From Lingula anatina (lineage: Eukaryota > Brachiopoda > Lingulata > Lingulida > Lingulidae): a DNA stretch of 64,000 nt. Under the pieces are notes generated by a model, which saw only the letters and a program-made list of their open reading frames with translations, searched no databases and had not been told where the DNA came from. Positions 48,202 through 58,423 of this stretch are shown in pieces. Each line of letters opens with the position of its first letter. The stretch's first letter is position 1. The translations under genes were made by a program, and so were the position numbers. The DNA lies in the NCBI RefSeq assembly GCF_001039355.2, contig NW_019775609.1:57208-121207 (forward strand), read 5' to 3'.

Positions 48202-51200
48202 CAGTGGCTTATGCTGGGATAGTTTTTCTAAACATATCTTAAGGAGAGAGATCTGGCTCTGTAAAGTGGTAGCAGTGTAATTCTTCTGCTGCTTTTTTGA
48301 TCTGTGGAAATGTTGAAGAGTGTGAGACCATGAACAGCAGGTGGTACATCAAGATAATCTGACCAGATAAATAAGGGAATTTTTTTTCTTTATGATCAGA
48401 AGATGTTTGGCTGTCTGACGAGGGGCCATTGACTGATGGTGTATTGGATTTGTTTGGTGTCAGTCACTGCCACTAGGGGGCATTTCTTGCAGCTCAGACC
48501 AACCAGGTACCTGTTGCCATTGGCAACATGTCACGTCTTAGAAAACTGGCCAATGAGAAAATTTGGAAGTAGGTCACTGCCACCAGATGGAGCTTTAATG
48601 GTAACTGACCAATAAGTGTTACTGCCTTTGAGATGGAAGGTCACTGCCACAGGAGAGCATTTTATACATACCTGGCCGGTAGAATATTTAGCTGAAATGG
48701 ACACATTCAAACATATCAACAAAGATGTCACATGGTCCAGGGGTGGTAATGTTCCAGCAAACGATGTAAAGAACTGATGTAAAGATGCTGCAATCACACA
48801 ACTATTTATCAACAAAACCTTGTAACATACAATAGCATTCACCTTCAGAGCCAATGGACTCCAATTTGGAGTTAAATTTAGTCTATTTTTCATGAACCAA
48901 ATACATTTATTAGTAAATGCCCAAATAATACATGCTTTTGTCCCTAATGCCCCTTGTTTGATACCTTTTTGTGAAGATCTGATTTTTTTTCCTTGATACA
49001 TTTTGTGCCTTGAATAATTTTTTGCTCGCAAATGATTATCGTCTTTTTTTACTGAAATGTCACATTGATGAATTGAGGTTAATAATTTTGCATGTAATTG
49101 TGTCATGTTCGCTGATTTTTTTTCTTTGTTCGTAAAAAATTTTTGAGATGATTTAACATCAGAGAGGTTACAAGCTCTAACACCTACTGTGGAACATGCT
49201 GTGCATGTTTTTTTTTTTTTTATGTACAGATGGCAGTGTGGACAAACCATTATAGCTGTCACTTGTTTAAAGTTCGTTTGTGTGATAAAAAATGGCAAAA
49301 AATATTGCTTTTTTAGTCCATTTGGTTTAATACAAATGTTTGCACTGAAGGCATCAGCATTTTTTTTAAATCTAATTAGGTCAAGGTCATACAGGGGTCA
49401 CACAAGTGCTCAAGGCCAAGGTCTTATGACCAGGGCTGGTCCCAGGTCAACTTTTTAGATTTGTTATACTGAATTGGCCTTGGGTAAAGGCTGTTAGATT
49501 AAACAATCAAAGGCCAAGTGTTGTCTTTTTTGTGGTGATTGATTAGGTCAGCTCTTGCAGGCATATACTGAAGGTTGGAACAAACAGAGGTGCATTTAAT
49601 TTTAAAGCTATATAGGTTTCATACCAACACAAGTATTTTATATTATATAATGGGATATGTATTATAAAGTGAGTTTGGATGCTGCATTCACAAATATATG
49701 GTAGGACAGGTACTAGTGAATGGTGTTGTTGACAATGTATTTGTGAAAGCGTTATTGTGTATTTTTTAATTACCAAAATGGCCACAACTGAGTGAGCAAA
49801 CATGGGCTGCCTTCTCATTATAGAATATTTTTAAAAGCACAGTGGATGGAAAGTGTACTTATAGCTGCGGTTTTATTTGCTTAACAGATATGGCTTATGA
49901 TAGATATATATATATAGTGTGACGGCTTGGTAGGACAGAAGATTAGTTTTATATTAAAACTTTTACTTGTAGATAGTGAAAAAGTCCATTCTTCCAGAAA
50001 AAATCATGACATTCAAAATGGTACTCTTAACCAAGACATGTTGGTTTTATCTTGTATATTTTGACAAAATTTTTTTTTTCGGAGTTGGATTTTATGGCGT
50101 GTGAAGACAGGGTTTATTTTGGAACGGTTGGTCCGTAGCTGACACAGGAGAAATTATTGAAAACTATACCTGTGATAATTCTTTGGTGCTATTTTAGTGG
50201 CTGTTTGTTAAGAAAGATGAATAACAATAACTAAGGATGAAATGAATTAAGAAATAAAGAAGGAAGGGAATTGATTGAAATAAAGGAATTTACTTAAGCC
50301 AACTTAGGTTATAAGAGAAAATGCTGGCAATTTATAATTGTGCTGTAGAGATTTTAATCATTTTATTGTGTGCAGTCTCCATTTTAGTATTTTATGCTTT
50401 CTGGGTTTCACCCATGATTTAATTTGCATTTGTCACTTTTGCTTGATTTTACTTTTACACCTTTAACATAGTTCTCTCTAACCTAACTCATTTCATTTAA
50501 TGAATGTTGACAGCTTTGTGTCTGATGCTGTCATGGCTGAAATAGAATGGACAGCCATAACGCAACCAGTAAGAACGGTGGCAAGATGTGTTAGGTGTGC
50601 TCCTGACATGACACAACTGAAGCAATTGGTTTTTAACACATTGTTTTGTGTGCCAAGTTCAGATAAGCGTTGTCATTTTTTTTTAACTTCTAGTAGCCAA
50701 AAATATCCTACTGTTATGATGATTGATTATAGTAATTGCATAATAAGTTCACAATTTATACACAACTCTGAGGCCTTATTTGCTTTTTTGAAAATCAGTT
50801 ATCTTTTAGGTTGGGATATTTTAGGATTTGTGACGTGTTTGTTGTCCATTTCGTCAAACTGTGTCTCATTGTTTTAAATGTACGCAGGTCCCATGTTTCT
50901 TGTCAGTTGCCATTTTTCGATGTGGATAGTTATTTATCTGAAACATTTGTTGCATTGATTCTACGAGGAATCTCAAAAAAGGATATTTTTCAGTGATGTT
51001 AAAAAAATGATCTGATAAATCTCACAGTTCCAGAGATCTTGCACTCACTAGATCTCTTATTGTGAGGTGGCTTTGTGATGTTGAAGAAATCTGGGGCCTG
51101 TGTACATTTAGGCGTTTTGATAGTCGTACATTTTGGGTGAAAATGATTCATTTTATATCACTCACTCATTCAGCGTTTCCAATGTTGCAGAGAACATTTT

Positions 51201-51565
51201 TAGCATTGTAGCCGCACGAGAAATGTCAATTGTATATGCTCTATTAACATGTACATAAGAAGTTGCTACCAGGTATTTATTTGCTTGTAATAGAGGCTGT
51301 GAATGAAATTGTGCAAACTTCCTGAGGTCAAATTCGGGAGGGAATTTCTCATAATCGAATAAAGATTTTTGACATAATGAATGACTCTATACTTCTCTTT
51401 AAAAAACCTATCAAGTTCATGATTATTTGCATTAACGTTTTACCGAAGGTGGCATTCGCGTAGTGAGTAAACCAAGACAATTGGCCATTAATTCCTGCAA
51501 ATTGTTTCACCTTTTTTAATGTGATTTTTATCAAGGTAACATCCTGGGATGTTTTTGTTTCTACC
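48202..51565. other. Flank of copy 2 and EXT1-SLC22 intergenic region
   Basis: From 48202 to 50664 this repeats the EXT1 3' flank. From 50665 to 51565 it is unique AT-rich sequence between the two convergent genes. A candidate minus-strand polyadenylation signal for the SLC22 gene (TTTATT on the plus strand) is at 51276-51281. A 125-codon frame at 50500-50877 lacks homology cues and is absent as an intact frame in the other allele because of the N. Confidence 0.5.
48469..48482 (+). promoter_or_regulatory. CTCF-like motif downstream of EXT1 (allele 2)
   Basis: GCCACTAGGGGGCA is an excellent match to the conserved CTCF core. Allele 1 differs at the penultimate position (A for C). Another CTCF-like string, TGCCACCAGATGGAGC, follows about 100 bases later in both alleles. 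This is a motif match only. Confidence 0.4.
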
Positions 51566-51811
51566 TCAAACTTTTCCATTCTGTGATACCATAAGAACTT
51601 CGTTGCTTTTCGTATCCACTTGCTTCACGCTCTCGTCTGTGACGTCAAAATCGTCATCAATGTCAAGGTCCCGCCTACAGCACGTGTTCCACGGCGGCAG
51701 TTCGTCCGCTAGAGCGCGGTTTTTGGTTTCCGGAAGAAGGAGTCCAAGAAAAGCCCCTACCAGACTACAACTTCCCAATACTATAAATGGTAGGGCCGGA
51801 GAGACTTTGCT
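51566..51811 (-). CDS. SLC22-type transporter, last coding exon
   Basis: Encodes SKVSPALPFIVLGSCSLVGA then FLGLLLPETKNRALADELPP and an acidic cytoplasmic tail ending MVSQNGKV-stop (81 residues). PFIVLG...LLLPETKNR is the last transmembrane helix and the conserved LPET motif of the SLC22 organic ion transporter family. The acceptor on the minus strand is ATTTCAG. The gene as a whole is a 12-helix major facilitator protein of the plasma membrane, with ten exons totalling 1658 coding bases (about 552 residues) in the window, lacking only a short N-terminal exon. The substrate (organic cation, carnitine, carcinine or anion) cannot be decided from sequence alone. Confidence 0.9.
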   Translation of the reverse strand, partial: SKVSPALPFIVLGSCSLVGAFLGLLLPETKNRALADELPPWNTCCRRDLDIDDDFDVTDESVKQVDTKSNEVLMVSQNGKV

Positions 51812-52186
51812 CTGAAATATTATGTAGGGACAACCAGTTGCACACGCTCTCCAATATTTGATCATTATGTTTTCGCTTTTGTGATATATCGTTTATGGTC
51901 AATATAAAAATTGACTATTAACCAATTGCTTAACTCACACTGATCAAGCTGACAAAGTTTGCCCTTACTTTTTTTCTGAAAACTTGAAATATCACTTTCG
52001 TTAGGCTATGTTAAATAATTATCTGATTCGACTAAGACATTAAATTTTTCGCTTATGTATTTATATATCTGAAATATGGACATATTTTTAAAATGAAACC
52101 AAGTGGTTAATTTAAATCGAAACGAAGTAAAAAAAAGTGAAAAAGGTAGCAAAGACTTCACTTGTTCTTTGAGACAGTATACCTAC
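51812..52186 (-). other. SLC22 intron 9
   Basis: AT-rich intron of 375 bases with nothing notable. Confidence 0.6.
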
Positions 52187-52259
52187 TAGATATGACACTT
52201 GTGGAGCAACCACTCCTCCAAGACGACCAGAAAATGCTGCCGCCCCACACCCGATTGTC
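52187..52259 (-). CDS. SLC22-type transporter, coding exon 9
   Basis: Twenty-four codons, TIGCGAAAFSGRLGGVVAPQ then VSYL, after completing Arg across the junction. This is the helix 11 segment G-x-x-S-x-x-GRLGG-x-x-AP of SLC22 proteins. It is too short to stand out as an open frame and was placed by phase: AG+G at the 5' junction and phase 0 before donor GTAGGT. Confidence 0.85.
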
Positions 52260-52954
52260 CTGTAATAAAATGCGCGCGCACGTTTAGTTAAATAACACGT
52301 GTTTTTATTCTGGTGGCCATATCATACTCGACAGCTTCTCACTCTACATATTGAAACGAGATTTGAGAGTTTGAATGTTTTGCAGTTCAACTGATTTTTT
52401 TCCTTTTTTTTTCCTCATTGGTTTAAAGATAATAAAGATTTGTCGTTATAAGTATACAGAAAGAACAGCAATAGGTGATACAAAATAGAAGGCACCGTTT
52501 TAAGCCCCCTCAATACCTGTATGCCAAAACGTTCGCCAGGCCTGAGTTTCAAAGTATTTATTAAATCTTCTGTAATAAGCACGCCGCTTGCCGTTTTCAG
52601 TAACACAAAGGCCATAATGATCGATGGTAGAGGTAAGTATCCAGCAAACTCTTTAACTCGGAGTGCTCTACCAAGGTATTAAATCTTAATAAATTTACTA
52701 TGTACTAATCCCACTTAATTAACCCTGTGTGTGTGTGGGTGTGTGTGTGTACGTGCGCGCGTGTGAGTGTTAACGTGCGTCTGTGTGTCACTCCTCTGCT
52801 CCAGTACTCTACCAAGATATTCAATCTAAATATATTTATTTGATATTAACCCCACGTAATTAACGCTGAATTTTTGTGTATGTGTGAGCGTGCGTGTAAG
52901 TGTTAACGTGCGCGTGTGTGCGTGTCAGTCAACTGCATCACAAGAGGCACCAAC
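52260..52954 (-). other. SLC22 intron 8
   Basis: Holds two GT/GC-rich microsatellite patches (about 52728-52775 and 52880-52925) embedded in two related ~130-base segments (starting near 52673 and 52805) that share TCTACCAAG-x-TATT and ACCCCACG/TAATTAA, an old tandem duplication. Confidence 0.55.
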
Positions 52955-53075
52955 CTGACAACTGTTGGGAAGAGTTCAGCAGTAAATAGCCAGCCCACGG
53001 CCCAAGCCCCGGCCACACCTGCCTTACCAACCAACGCCAACGCCGTTACCAGACCGCTCAGCTCTTCGGTTTTAC
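52955..53075 (-). CDS. SLC22-type transporter, coding exon 8
   Basis: Encodes GKTEELSGLVTALALVGKAG then VAGAWAVGWLFTAELFPTVV(R). F-x-AELFPTVVR is the signature at the end of helix 10 in SLC22 (ELYPTVVR in many relatives), and LALVGKAGVAGAW is helix 10 itself. The acceptor is TTGTCCACAG and the donor is GTTGGT. Confidence 0.9.
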
Positions 53076-53139
53076 CTGTGGACAAGGGATTCTCAACGTA
53101 AACAGTTTAATTTTAAACGTAAAAAAAATCTGAAAATAG

Positions 53140-53267
53140 TAGTAGTAGCAGTAGTAGCAGCAGTAGTAGCAGCAGTAGACGTAGTAGTAGTAGACGTAGT
53201 AGTAGTAGTAGTAGCAGTAGTAGTAGTAGTAGTAGTAGTAGACGTAGTAGTAGTAGTAGTAGTAGAC

Positions 53268-53309
<42 letters not shown>

Positions 53310-53310
53310 C
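53140..53310 (-). repeat. (TAG)n trinucleotide array
   Basis: About 170 bases of TAG/CAG units with ACG interruptions in SLC22 intron 7. The minus-strand frame through it is a Tyr repeat and not coding. Confidence 0.9.
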
Positions 53311-53459
53311 AGTGGTATCAGCAGCAGTTCTATCATTATTTCAAAATATCCATTAGTTTGGTTCAATCGTAAATAATAAGTATTAAGCCCAAGCTGGAAT
53401 TTGTCCTCACCGTTAGCTTGTTGATGATGTTTATATGTTTAAAGATTAGAACATCTCAC

Positions 53460-53542
53460 CTGCAACATTCACGAACATGACGGAAAACGTGAAAATCCCT
53501 CCAGCAAGCATGAACCCAAAATGCGTGAAACGACGACCAATC
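53460..53542 (-). CDS. SLC22-type transporter, coding exon 7
   Basis: Encodes (K)IGRRFTHFGFMLAGGIFTFS then VMFVNVA. The IGRR motif is the cytoplasmic loop 8-9 counterpart of the MFS signature (D/E-x-x-GRR), followed by helix 9. Phase 2 in, phase 1 out, consistent with both neighbours. The exon is only 83 bases. Confidence 0.85.
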
Positions 53543-54063
53543 CTAGAAAAATTAGTAGAATGATGGAAAAACTGAATATCTTGACAAAGGTAAATGCTAT
53601 TCCTTCAGAAAAAATATCTGTTTATTCATTGTCAGGTGAACATTATAACTTAGGTGTACATTATAACTAAGGCGTACATTATAACTGAACCACCTTAACG
53701 CAAATCTAACTAGGCCTGGTATTTGTGAAAGTTGCATTTGGTTGCTTATCATATTCACCCTGAACTTCAGAATATACTGGAAACTAAACTCTATCATCAT
53801 CTTGTCTCTGTAGTTACAGTTATCTCAGGGTAGTTATACCTCACTGATAACACGTTATTGGTAAGTGAGGAACACAAAAGTGTTTGTCATTTTTAAAACA
53901 CAAGTTGACTTATGAAAGAACTAAAAATCTTTCCTAACGTCAAAGTCACTGAATGACCAACTTTATCAGCGATACTTCTTCTTGTTTCAAGACATTAAAT
54001 TACTTGGACGCCATCCTAGGCTAAGTTACATTATCTCTAATGTTTACTTGGAATGGAACTCAC
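53543..54063 (-). other. SLC22 intron 6
   Basis: AT-rich, with a short local repeat of GTACATTATAACTNA at about 53637-53690. No gene signal. Confidence 0.6.
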
Positions 54064-54198
54064 TTGTTGTTAAGAAACACTATCGCCACATTCACTGGCC
54101 ATTCCAACATGACAAGTAGTGTGGTGTTCACATATATATCTCCTGGCATGTTTTTAACGTTAAGAGAAAGGCCATAATAGGTGGCGCTGTATATAAAC
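54064..54198 (-). CDS. SLC22-type transporter, coding exon 6
   Basis: Encodes FIYSATYYGLSLNVKNMPGD then IYVNTTLLVMLEWPVNVAIV and FLNNK, with Trp completed across the 5' junction. YYGLSLN...GDIY corresponds to helix 7, the short loop and helix 8 of SLC22 (YYGLILS...GNIY). The donor is GTGAGT. Confidence 0.9.
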
Positions 54199-54582
54199 CT
54201 GAAAACGAAAGTGAAAGTGCAAGCGAAATTGATACAGTGCGGGTGGCTGATTTTCTGACTTAGTTCACAGAAATGTTTCAAGCATTAATATTTATGTAAG
54301 CTTATTTATTGTCTTTACATGTGTTATATAACGCATCAACGGATGCCTGTCAACAACGTGCAACTCCCAACCTTCAACGATTTTAATATACAACCTTCAA
54401 AATGTAATGCCGCCACCTCGAACAAATTGACAATACAATGCACAAAACTTAACACATAACGTAATTTGGATGAAAGCAAAAACAGACGTGAGTCTAGAGA
54501 ACGGGATGAAACCATGTCTACAACAATAGTTTATAATATTAATTTGATTCTTCAATTTTTATTTTATAATCCGAACACTTAC
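54199..54582 (-). other. SLC22 intron 5
   Basis: 384 bases of AT-rich sequence without visible features. Confidence 0.6.
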
Positions 54583-54686
54583 CAATTATACATCAAGACT
54601 AAAGTGCACCTGGTGAGAAGCGGCGTCCTAAACAAGTCCCAGTAACTATATTTCCTGAGTGACGATTTTTCCTCATCTGCAGCTGG
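54583..54686 (-). CDS. SLC22-type transporter, coding exon 5
   Basis: Thirty-four codons plus two bases, PAADEEKSSLRKYSYWDLFR then TPLLTRCTLVLMYN(W). The YWDLFRTPLLTRCTLVLMYNW segment is the large cytoplasmic loop end and start of helix 7 of SLC22 (DLFRTPRLRKRTLIL in relatives). The acceptor is AAATTTGCAG and the donor is GTAAGT. Confidence 0.9.
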
Positions 54687-55002
54687 CTGCAAATTTAAAT
54701 ATATATTAGAAACATTTCATGGATATCAAAGAAGCTAATCACTTTCTGAGCACTTCTGAATTAGATTTAGATTTTAATTGTCTAAGGTAAGCATTGAAAG
54801 TGGGCCCCTGTCAGGTAAAATATTGACACTGAAAGGTTAAAAACCTTTTCATGGCGTCCTCTGCAGACATGTGTGGCGCCAAGCGCGCCACGCGCCGGTG
54901 CACATAAATGCGGCAGGGGCCGTCAAGATTGTTATGAACGAAGGAATGACGAGGTTCCAGTGCCGTTATAGTCCACAACATCTTTACAAAATTATGTTAT
55001 GG

Positions 55003-55083
55003 TGGCAGCGGTGGGATTCGAACCCACGCCTCGATGAGACTGGTGCCTAAAACCAGCGCCTTAGACCACTCGGCCACGCTACC
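55003..55083 (-). tRNA. tRNA-Leu (anticodon TAG), copy 1
   Basis: The minus strand reads GGTAGCGTGGCCGAGTGGTC... with acceptor stem GGTAGCG/CGCTGCC, D arm, anticodon stem CTGGT/ACCAG around the loop TTTAGGC (anticodon TAG), a long class II variable arm (CTC-ATC-GAG), and the B box GGTTCGAATCC. The discriminator is A. A TTTT terminator follows about 12 bases downstream. It has no intron. It lies within an SLC22 intron on the same strand. Close to animal tRNA-Leu(TAG) consensus, so probably functional. Confidence 0.95.
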
Positions 55084-55149
55084 GGTCCCTTACTGTGTTA
55101 TAGACTCATTAATAGAACATTCATAAACAATTTTGAGCGTATACTTTGT

Positions 55150-55411
55150 TATACCATGCCATACCAAAACAAACCAAACAAAACAAAACAAACCATATTA
55201 TACCATACCATACCATGCCATAACACACCACACCATACCGTACTGTACCATACCATAATGTTCCATACCATACCATACCATACCATAACACACCACACCG
55301 TACCGTACTGTACCATACCATAATGTACCATACCATATACCATGCCATGCTGAACCGTACCGTACCGCGCCATACCATACTTAACCGTACTGTGCCGTAC
55401 CATACCATAAA
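55150..55411. repeat. (TACCA)n pentanucleotide array, allele 1
   Basis: A run of TACCA and variants (CACCA, TACCG, TACTG) of about 260 bases. Minus-strand frames through it give GMVWY-type periodic peptides that extend exon 4 artefactually. The allele at 59300-59650 is longer. Confidence 0.9.
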
Positions 55412-55417
55412 GCATAC

Positions 55418-55547
55418 CTCTGAGTCACCCAGCATAAGGTCAGGCATCGGGTGGTCTTCCTCCGAGGTGGACAAAGTTGCCAGAACTTTCTTTGCTTCCT
55501 CCAGCTTGTTATGAGTGGCAAGCCATCGGGGACTCTCCGTCAGAAAC
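55418..55547 (-). CDS. SLC22-type transporter, coding exon 4 (copy 1)
   Basis: Encodes (R)FLTESPRWLATHNKLEEAKK then VLATLSTSEEDHPMPDLMLG and DSE. ESPRWL plus the following helix is the classic SLC22/sugar-porter signature after helix 6. It ends in phase 0 before donor GTATGC. Open frames that continue past it run into the TACCA array and are not exon. Confidence 0.93.
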
Positions 55548-55792
55548 CTGAAATAATAATCCACTTGGTCCGAGGCCTAGGCGGATAGACCGAGTTTCAG
55601 AGACAACTGTGACTACAGTCTCACTTATTATTAGCGAAGAATTTAGAACCGAAAGATGATATTGACTCTTAAGATGTAACAACTCTTGTTTTTGGCGAGA
55701 AAAGTACCGGTACCATAAAACGGACGTTCCTGTGATAAACGGCGATGCTCTCATACTTGCCATTGGTTAATGAGTCCGTTTTTTATACCAAC

Positions 55793-55985
55793 CTGTAGGA
55801 AAACCACAGAGCTACGGTAGGCACCAGTGACGTCACCATCAGCAGTGTCTTCCAGTCCCGGATGAAGTAGGCCACCAAAGCGAGGCTCATTACGGCAACT
55901 TGCCAAAAGTTGATGGCACCCCCTAGAACCCGCCATTTCATGCCGATGAATTCGACGGGCCAAATGAAATTCAGGTTTCCGAGAC
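55793..55985 (-). CDS. SLC22-type transporter, coding exon 3 (copy 1)
   Basis: Encodes (G)LGNLNFIWPVEFIGMKWRVL, GGAINFWQVAVMSLALVAYF, IRDWKTLLMVTSLVPTVALW and FSY(R), covering helices 4-6. FIWPVEFIG-x-KWR matches the SLC22 E-F/I-G-x-x-x-R motif. The acceptor is TCATCAAAG and the donor GTTGGT. Confidence 0.92.
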
Positions 55986-56375
55986 CTTTGATGATGAAAT
56001 AGAGACTGAAATTTGACCTGTTCATTCGGTTATTTATTAATTAATTAATTTATTTATTTATTTAAGTTGTTTATGAGGGTACCATTGGGTATTTTTGTTA
56101 CTCGTGAAGGCCACTTTTTATTTCCAGCTGCGGTAAGCATTATCCGTGACGCATCCTATAGCCATGACTTGTGAATGCGGCTTTTTTAGTCTTCGTCTTT
56201 AATACGTAAAAAAAATCATTATACTCGGTGATTTTTGATTTTCAACTCGCGTTCTCAATGAGATACAAATTAAGTTTCTATACTGTGGTTGGTGAAATGA
56301 AGATTTTATTTCCCGGTAACTGTGATCACAACCTCAACCCCCTCCACCCCCATGGAACCTTCGTTTATTACTCAC
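55986..56375 (-). other. SLC22 intron 2 (copy 1)
   Basis: 390 bases with a short TTAT repeat near 56035-56065. Nearly identical in the other allele. Confidence 0.6.
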
Positions 56376-56607
56376 CACCAGCGCATATTCCACTGAAGAA
56401 ACGTATAGCGGCGTAAACCTCCCAACGGGGTGCGAAAGCACTGGCGAAACCGACCACCGCGTTCACCGTGATAGTGGTAAACCAGACCGGCTTCCGGCCA
56501 AATGTATCTGCCAGCTGACTGATCAGGACCGCCCCCACCGCAATCCCCGCCATCTGTATTGACGTTATCAGGTCGCTTATACCGTCAAGATTGCAAACCA
56601 GATTCCA
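56376..56607 (-). CDS. SLC22-type transporter, coding exon 2 (copy 1)
   Basis: Encodes WNLVCNLDGISDLITSIQMA, GIAVGAVLISQLADTFGRKP, VWFTTITVNAVVGFASAFAP then RWEVYAAIRFFSGICAG. LADTFGRKP is MFS motif A in the loop between helices 2 and 3, and SEWNLVC at the junction with exon 1 is the SLC22 hallmark (SEWDLVC). The acceptor TTTGATTTCAG and the donor GTGAGT are strong. Confidence 0.94.
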
Positions 56608-56689
56608 CTGAAATCAAAGGAAATTAATTCGTTAATTCGTTGTTTATTGTCATTATAATAAAGTGAAAGAAATCGGAGCAGGATATCTA

Positions 56690-56760
56690 CGGCCGCATTC
56701 AGATTCACACATCCTATCAACTCTGCGGGGGATTCTCCCTAAAGTGCAATCAGTGAAAAA
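56690..56760. mobile_element. Fragment of a family 2 MITE arm
   Basis: GCATTCAGATTCACAC through GCGGGGGATTCTCCC and AAAGTGCAATCAGTG resembles the arm of the elements at 58126-58413 and 7367-7819. The same fragment in the other allele is at about 60953-61025. It is a decayed remnant in SLC22 intron 1. Confidence 0.4.
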
Positions 56761-56845
56761 GGAAATAACAAACGGACTACGTACAGTTCTTAGTGGACTC
56801 CATCTACCATTAATTCCTGTCAAACCGCAGCGCCAGAGCTTTTAC

Positions 56846-57186
56846 CTCTGATATAATGGAATGAGACCTATCCGCATATCTATAGCCTGGGCATATCAAC
56901 CCATCAGCCCCACACGCGTTCTGTAGGTAACCCATCGCCGTCCCATTCCCCGTCACGTTCAACCCATCCGTGGTCGCTGTAGTCCACGTGCTGCGTACCA
57001 CATCGTCTCCCGCCACCGCTGCCGTTGGAGTGAGCCCCGTGGCGTTGTAACTGGCGATGGAGGGTGACGGACACTTCCAGGTAGGGTGTGTCCCAATAAA
57101 GATTGGAATCATGATCGTCCATGCCGTCACGTAGTCGCATAAGTTGACCACGGCGAATATGCCGAATTGGCGCGGACCAAATCCCT
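56846..57186 (-). CDS. SLC22-type transporter, coding exon with TM1 and extracellular loop (copy 1)
   Basis: Starts in phase 2 with EGFGPRQFGIFAVVNLCDYV (helix 1) and runs through the large extracellular loop (GTHPTWKCPSP, sequons NAT, NVT and NGT, paired cysteines CGADGLICPGY) to SHSIISE before donor GTAAAAG. A preceding short exon for the N-terminus is required and not found. Seven residues differ from the other copy at 61801-62141. Confidence 0.9.
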
Positions 57187-57359
57187 CTGAAGAATGGAAA
57201 ATTGTATTAAACTATAAGTTAATAAGAAAGAGAATATATATAAATGTCACAAAATCTGCATCTGTATCTGTGTCAAATGTTTACGTACGCGTGGCCCTAT
57301 AATTTGACGGCCTGGATAGCAGTTTGTTTACCTTGCTTTGTTTGGCATCCCATTTGGAT

Positions 57360-57655
57360 TAGGTGCCTCATACTTCATCATGACAACGCACTTGCTCACG
57401 GTTCTCGTATGGTATGTGATTCGTTGCAGCAACACAATGTTCTGAGGATGGAACAACCATCTCTGAGCTCTGTTACTTACTCTACTGAAAATCTGTGGGA
57501 TGGATCAGGGCACTTAAATAAACTTGGCCAACTCCGTCAAGCTCTTCCGGAAGAATGGACAAATACCCGAGAAAACACATGTGTAAACCTTGTTTAAGCC
57601 ATGCGCCGCCTACAAAAGATCATTGCAGGACGCGTGGACAAATGTCATTGGAAAT
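57360..57655 (+). pseudogene. Tc1-like transposase relic (copy 1)
   Basis: The plus strand encodes the C-terminal third of a Tc1/mariner-type DDE transposase. Motifs are HDNALAHGSR (second catalytic Asp region), DSLQQHNV, ENLWD (final acidic residue), LRQALPEEW, and after a stop AMRRLQKIIAGRVD. The N-terminal two thirds (HTH domains, first catalytic Asp) are absent and there is an in-frame stop. It is antisense to the SLC22 gene, in its 5' region. A dead fragment. Confidence 0.75.
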
Positions 57656-58037
57656 CATATTCTGATGCAAACTTTGTATTATTTTGGTGACATTTGGTGG
57701 TGTCTTTCTTATTTTTATGGATAATTTTACTTTTGTCAGAATCACAGTGGAACATAGTTAAAGGGCGTGGATGTTTTTAATTTGTTTGATGATATAAAAT
57801 ATGGATATCTAACCGACATTTTTATTTTTTGTTCCTTTAGTCATATTATATATTTAGATATGGTATCTGGCATTAAAAGAAAAAAATTTAAAATGGTTTA
57901 TAGCTGGCGTGTAATTATTTATATAAAAAAAGAAATATTGGAATTAGAGGTGTGACAGCCTTTTTGATAAAGCGTATATAAATAATTTTACATGTAATTA
58001 CGCTACGAGGGATTTACTCGCTTTCGCAAGTTCTACC

Positions 58038-58081
<44 letters not shown>

Positions 58082-58125
58082 TAAATCATTAGTTTTTGAG
58101 TCGAGCGCATGCTGCATGCTGCTCA

Positions 58126-58413
58126 GGATGCGTTTACAATGAAACTATTGTTCTAGGCAGTTCGAACTAATTCCGCGGGGATTCTCGCTGAATGCAATCA
58201 GATTAACAAATTAGCACGACTACTCTGGTTTCCAAAATACTAGTATAATGACCAGAGTTCTATTTATTTATTTATTTTTATTTATTTATTTATTTTTTGT
58301 ATTCTACCCAACGCCAGTAGGAGACGTGTTAATCTGTTCATCTGATTGCATTCAGCGAGAGTCCTGGCGGAGTTTGAATTACGTAGTACGATAGTTTCAT
58401 TGTGAACGCTCCC
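58126..58413. mobile_element. Family 2 long-TIR MITE, allele 1
   Basis: Arms of about 85 bases are inverted relatives: left GGATGCGTTTACAATGAAAC, right inverse GGGAGCGTTCACAATGAAAC. Both arms contain CTCGCTGAATGCAATCAGAT. The core includes CAACGCCAGTAGGAGACG and a TTTA microsatellite. There is no ORF. Target duplication is unclear here, whereas the copy at 7367-7819 has TTA. Confidence 0.7.
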
Positions 58414-58420
58414 TTGGTTG

Positions 58421-58423
58421 TCA
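58421..58423. other. Empty target site for family 1 MITE copy F
   Basis: In this allele GGTTG-TCA-GTTTCTC is continuous. In the other allele the same flanks are split by a 226-bp MITE with TTA at each side (63338-63340, 63567-63569). TCA here versus TTA there is a one-base difference. Confidence 0.75.

Larger units (their letters stand above)
47442..50664 (+). repeat. Haplotype pair 3, copy 2
   Basis: Begins directly after the N at 47441 with the same bases as 44239 onward and runs to where copy 1 ends (AGTTCAGATAAG). Small indels and SNPs separate the copies. Confidence 0.85.
54687..55417 (-). other. SLC22 intron 4, hosting a tRNA gene and a TACCA array
   Basis: This intron contains the tRNA-Leu gene at 55003-55083 and the pentanucleotide array at 55150-55411. 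Haplotype pair 4 begins inside it at about 54943. Confidence 0.75.

Noticed and set aside
48531-49298. A 255-codon minus-strand frame
   Set aside because: It is antisense to the EXT1 3' flank; in the other allele (45300-45662) the frame is broken, and the composition does not look like a protein family.
50500-50877. A 125-codon frame downstream of EXT1
   Set aside because: No recognisable motif, low-complexity hydrophobic tail, and no independent sign of splicing or conservation; it lies in the duplicated 3' flank.
52415-52615. Minus-strand frame between SLC22 exons 8 and 9
   Set aside because: Including it would interrupt the contiguous helix 10-11 match and the phases do not fit; it is intronic.
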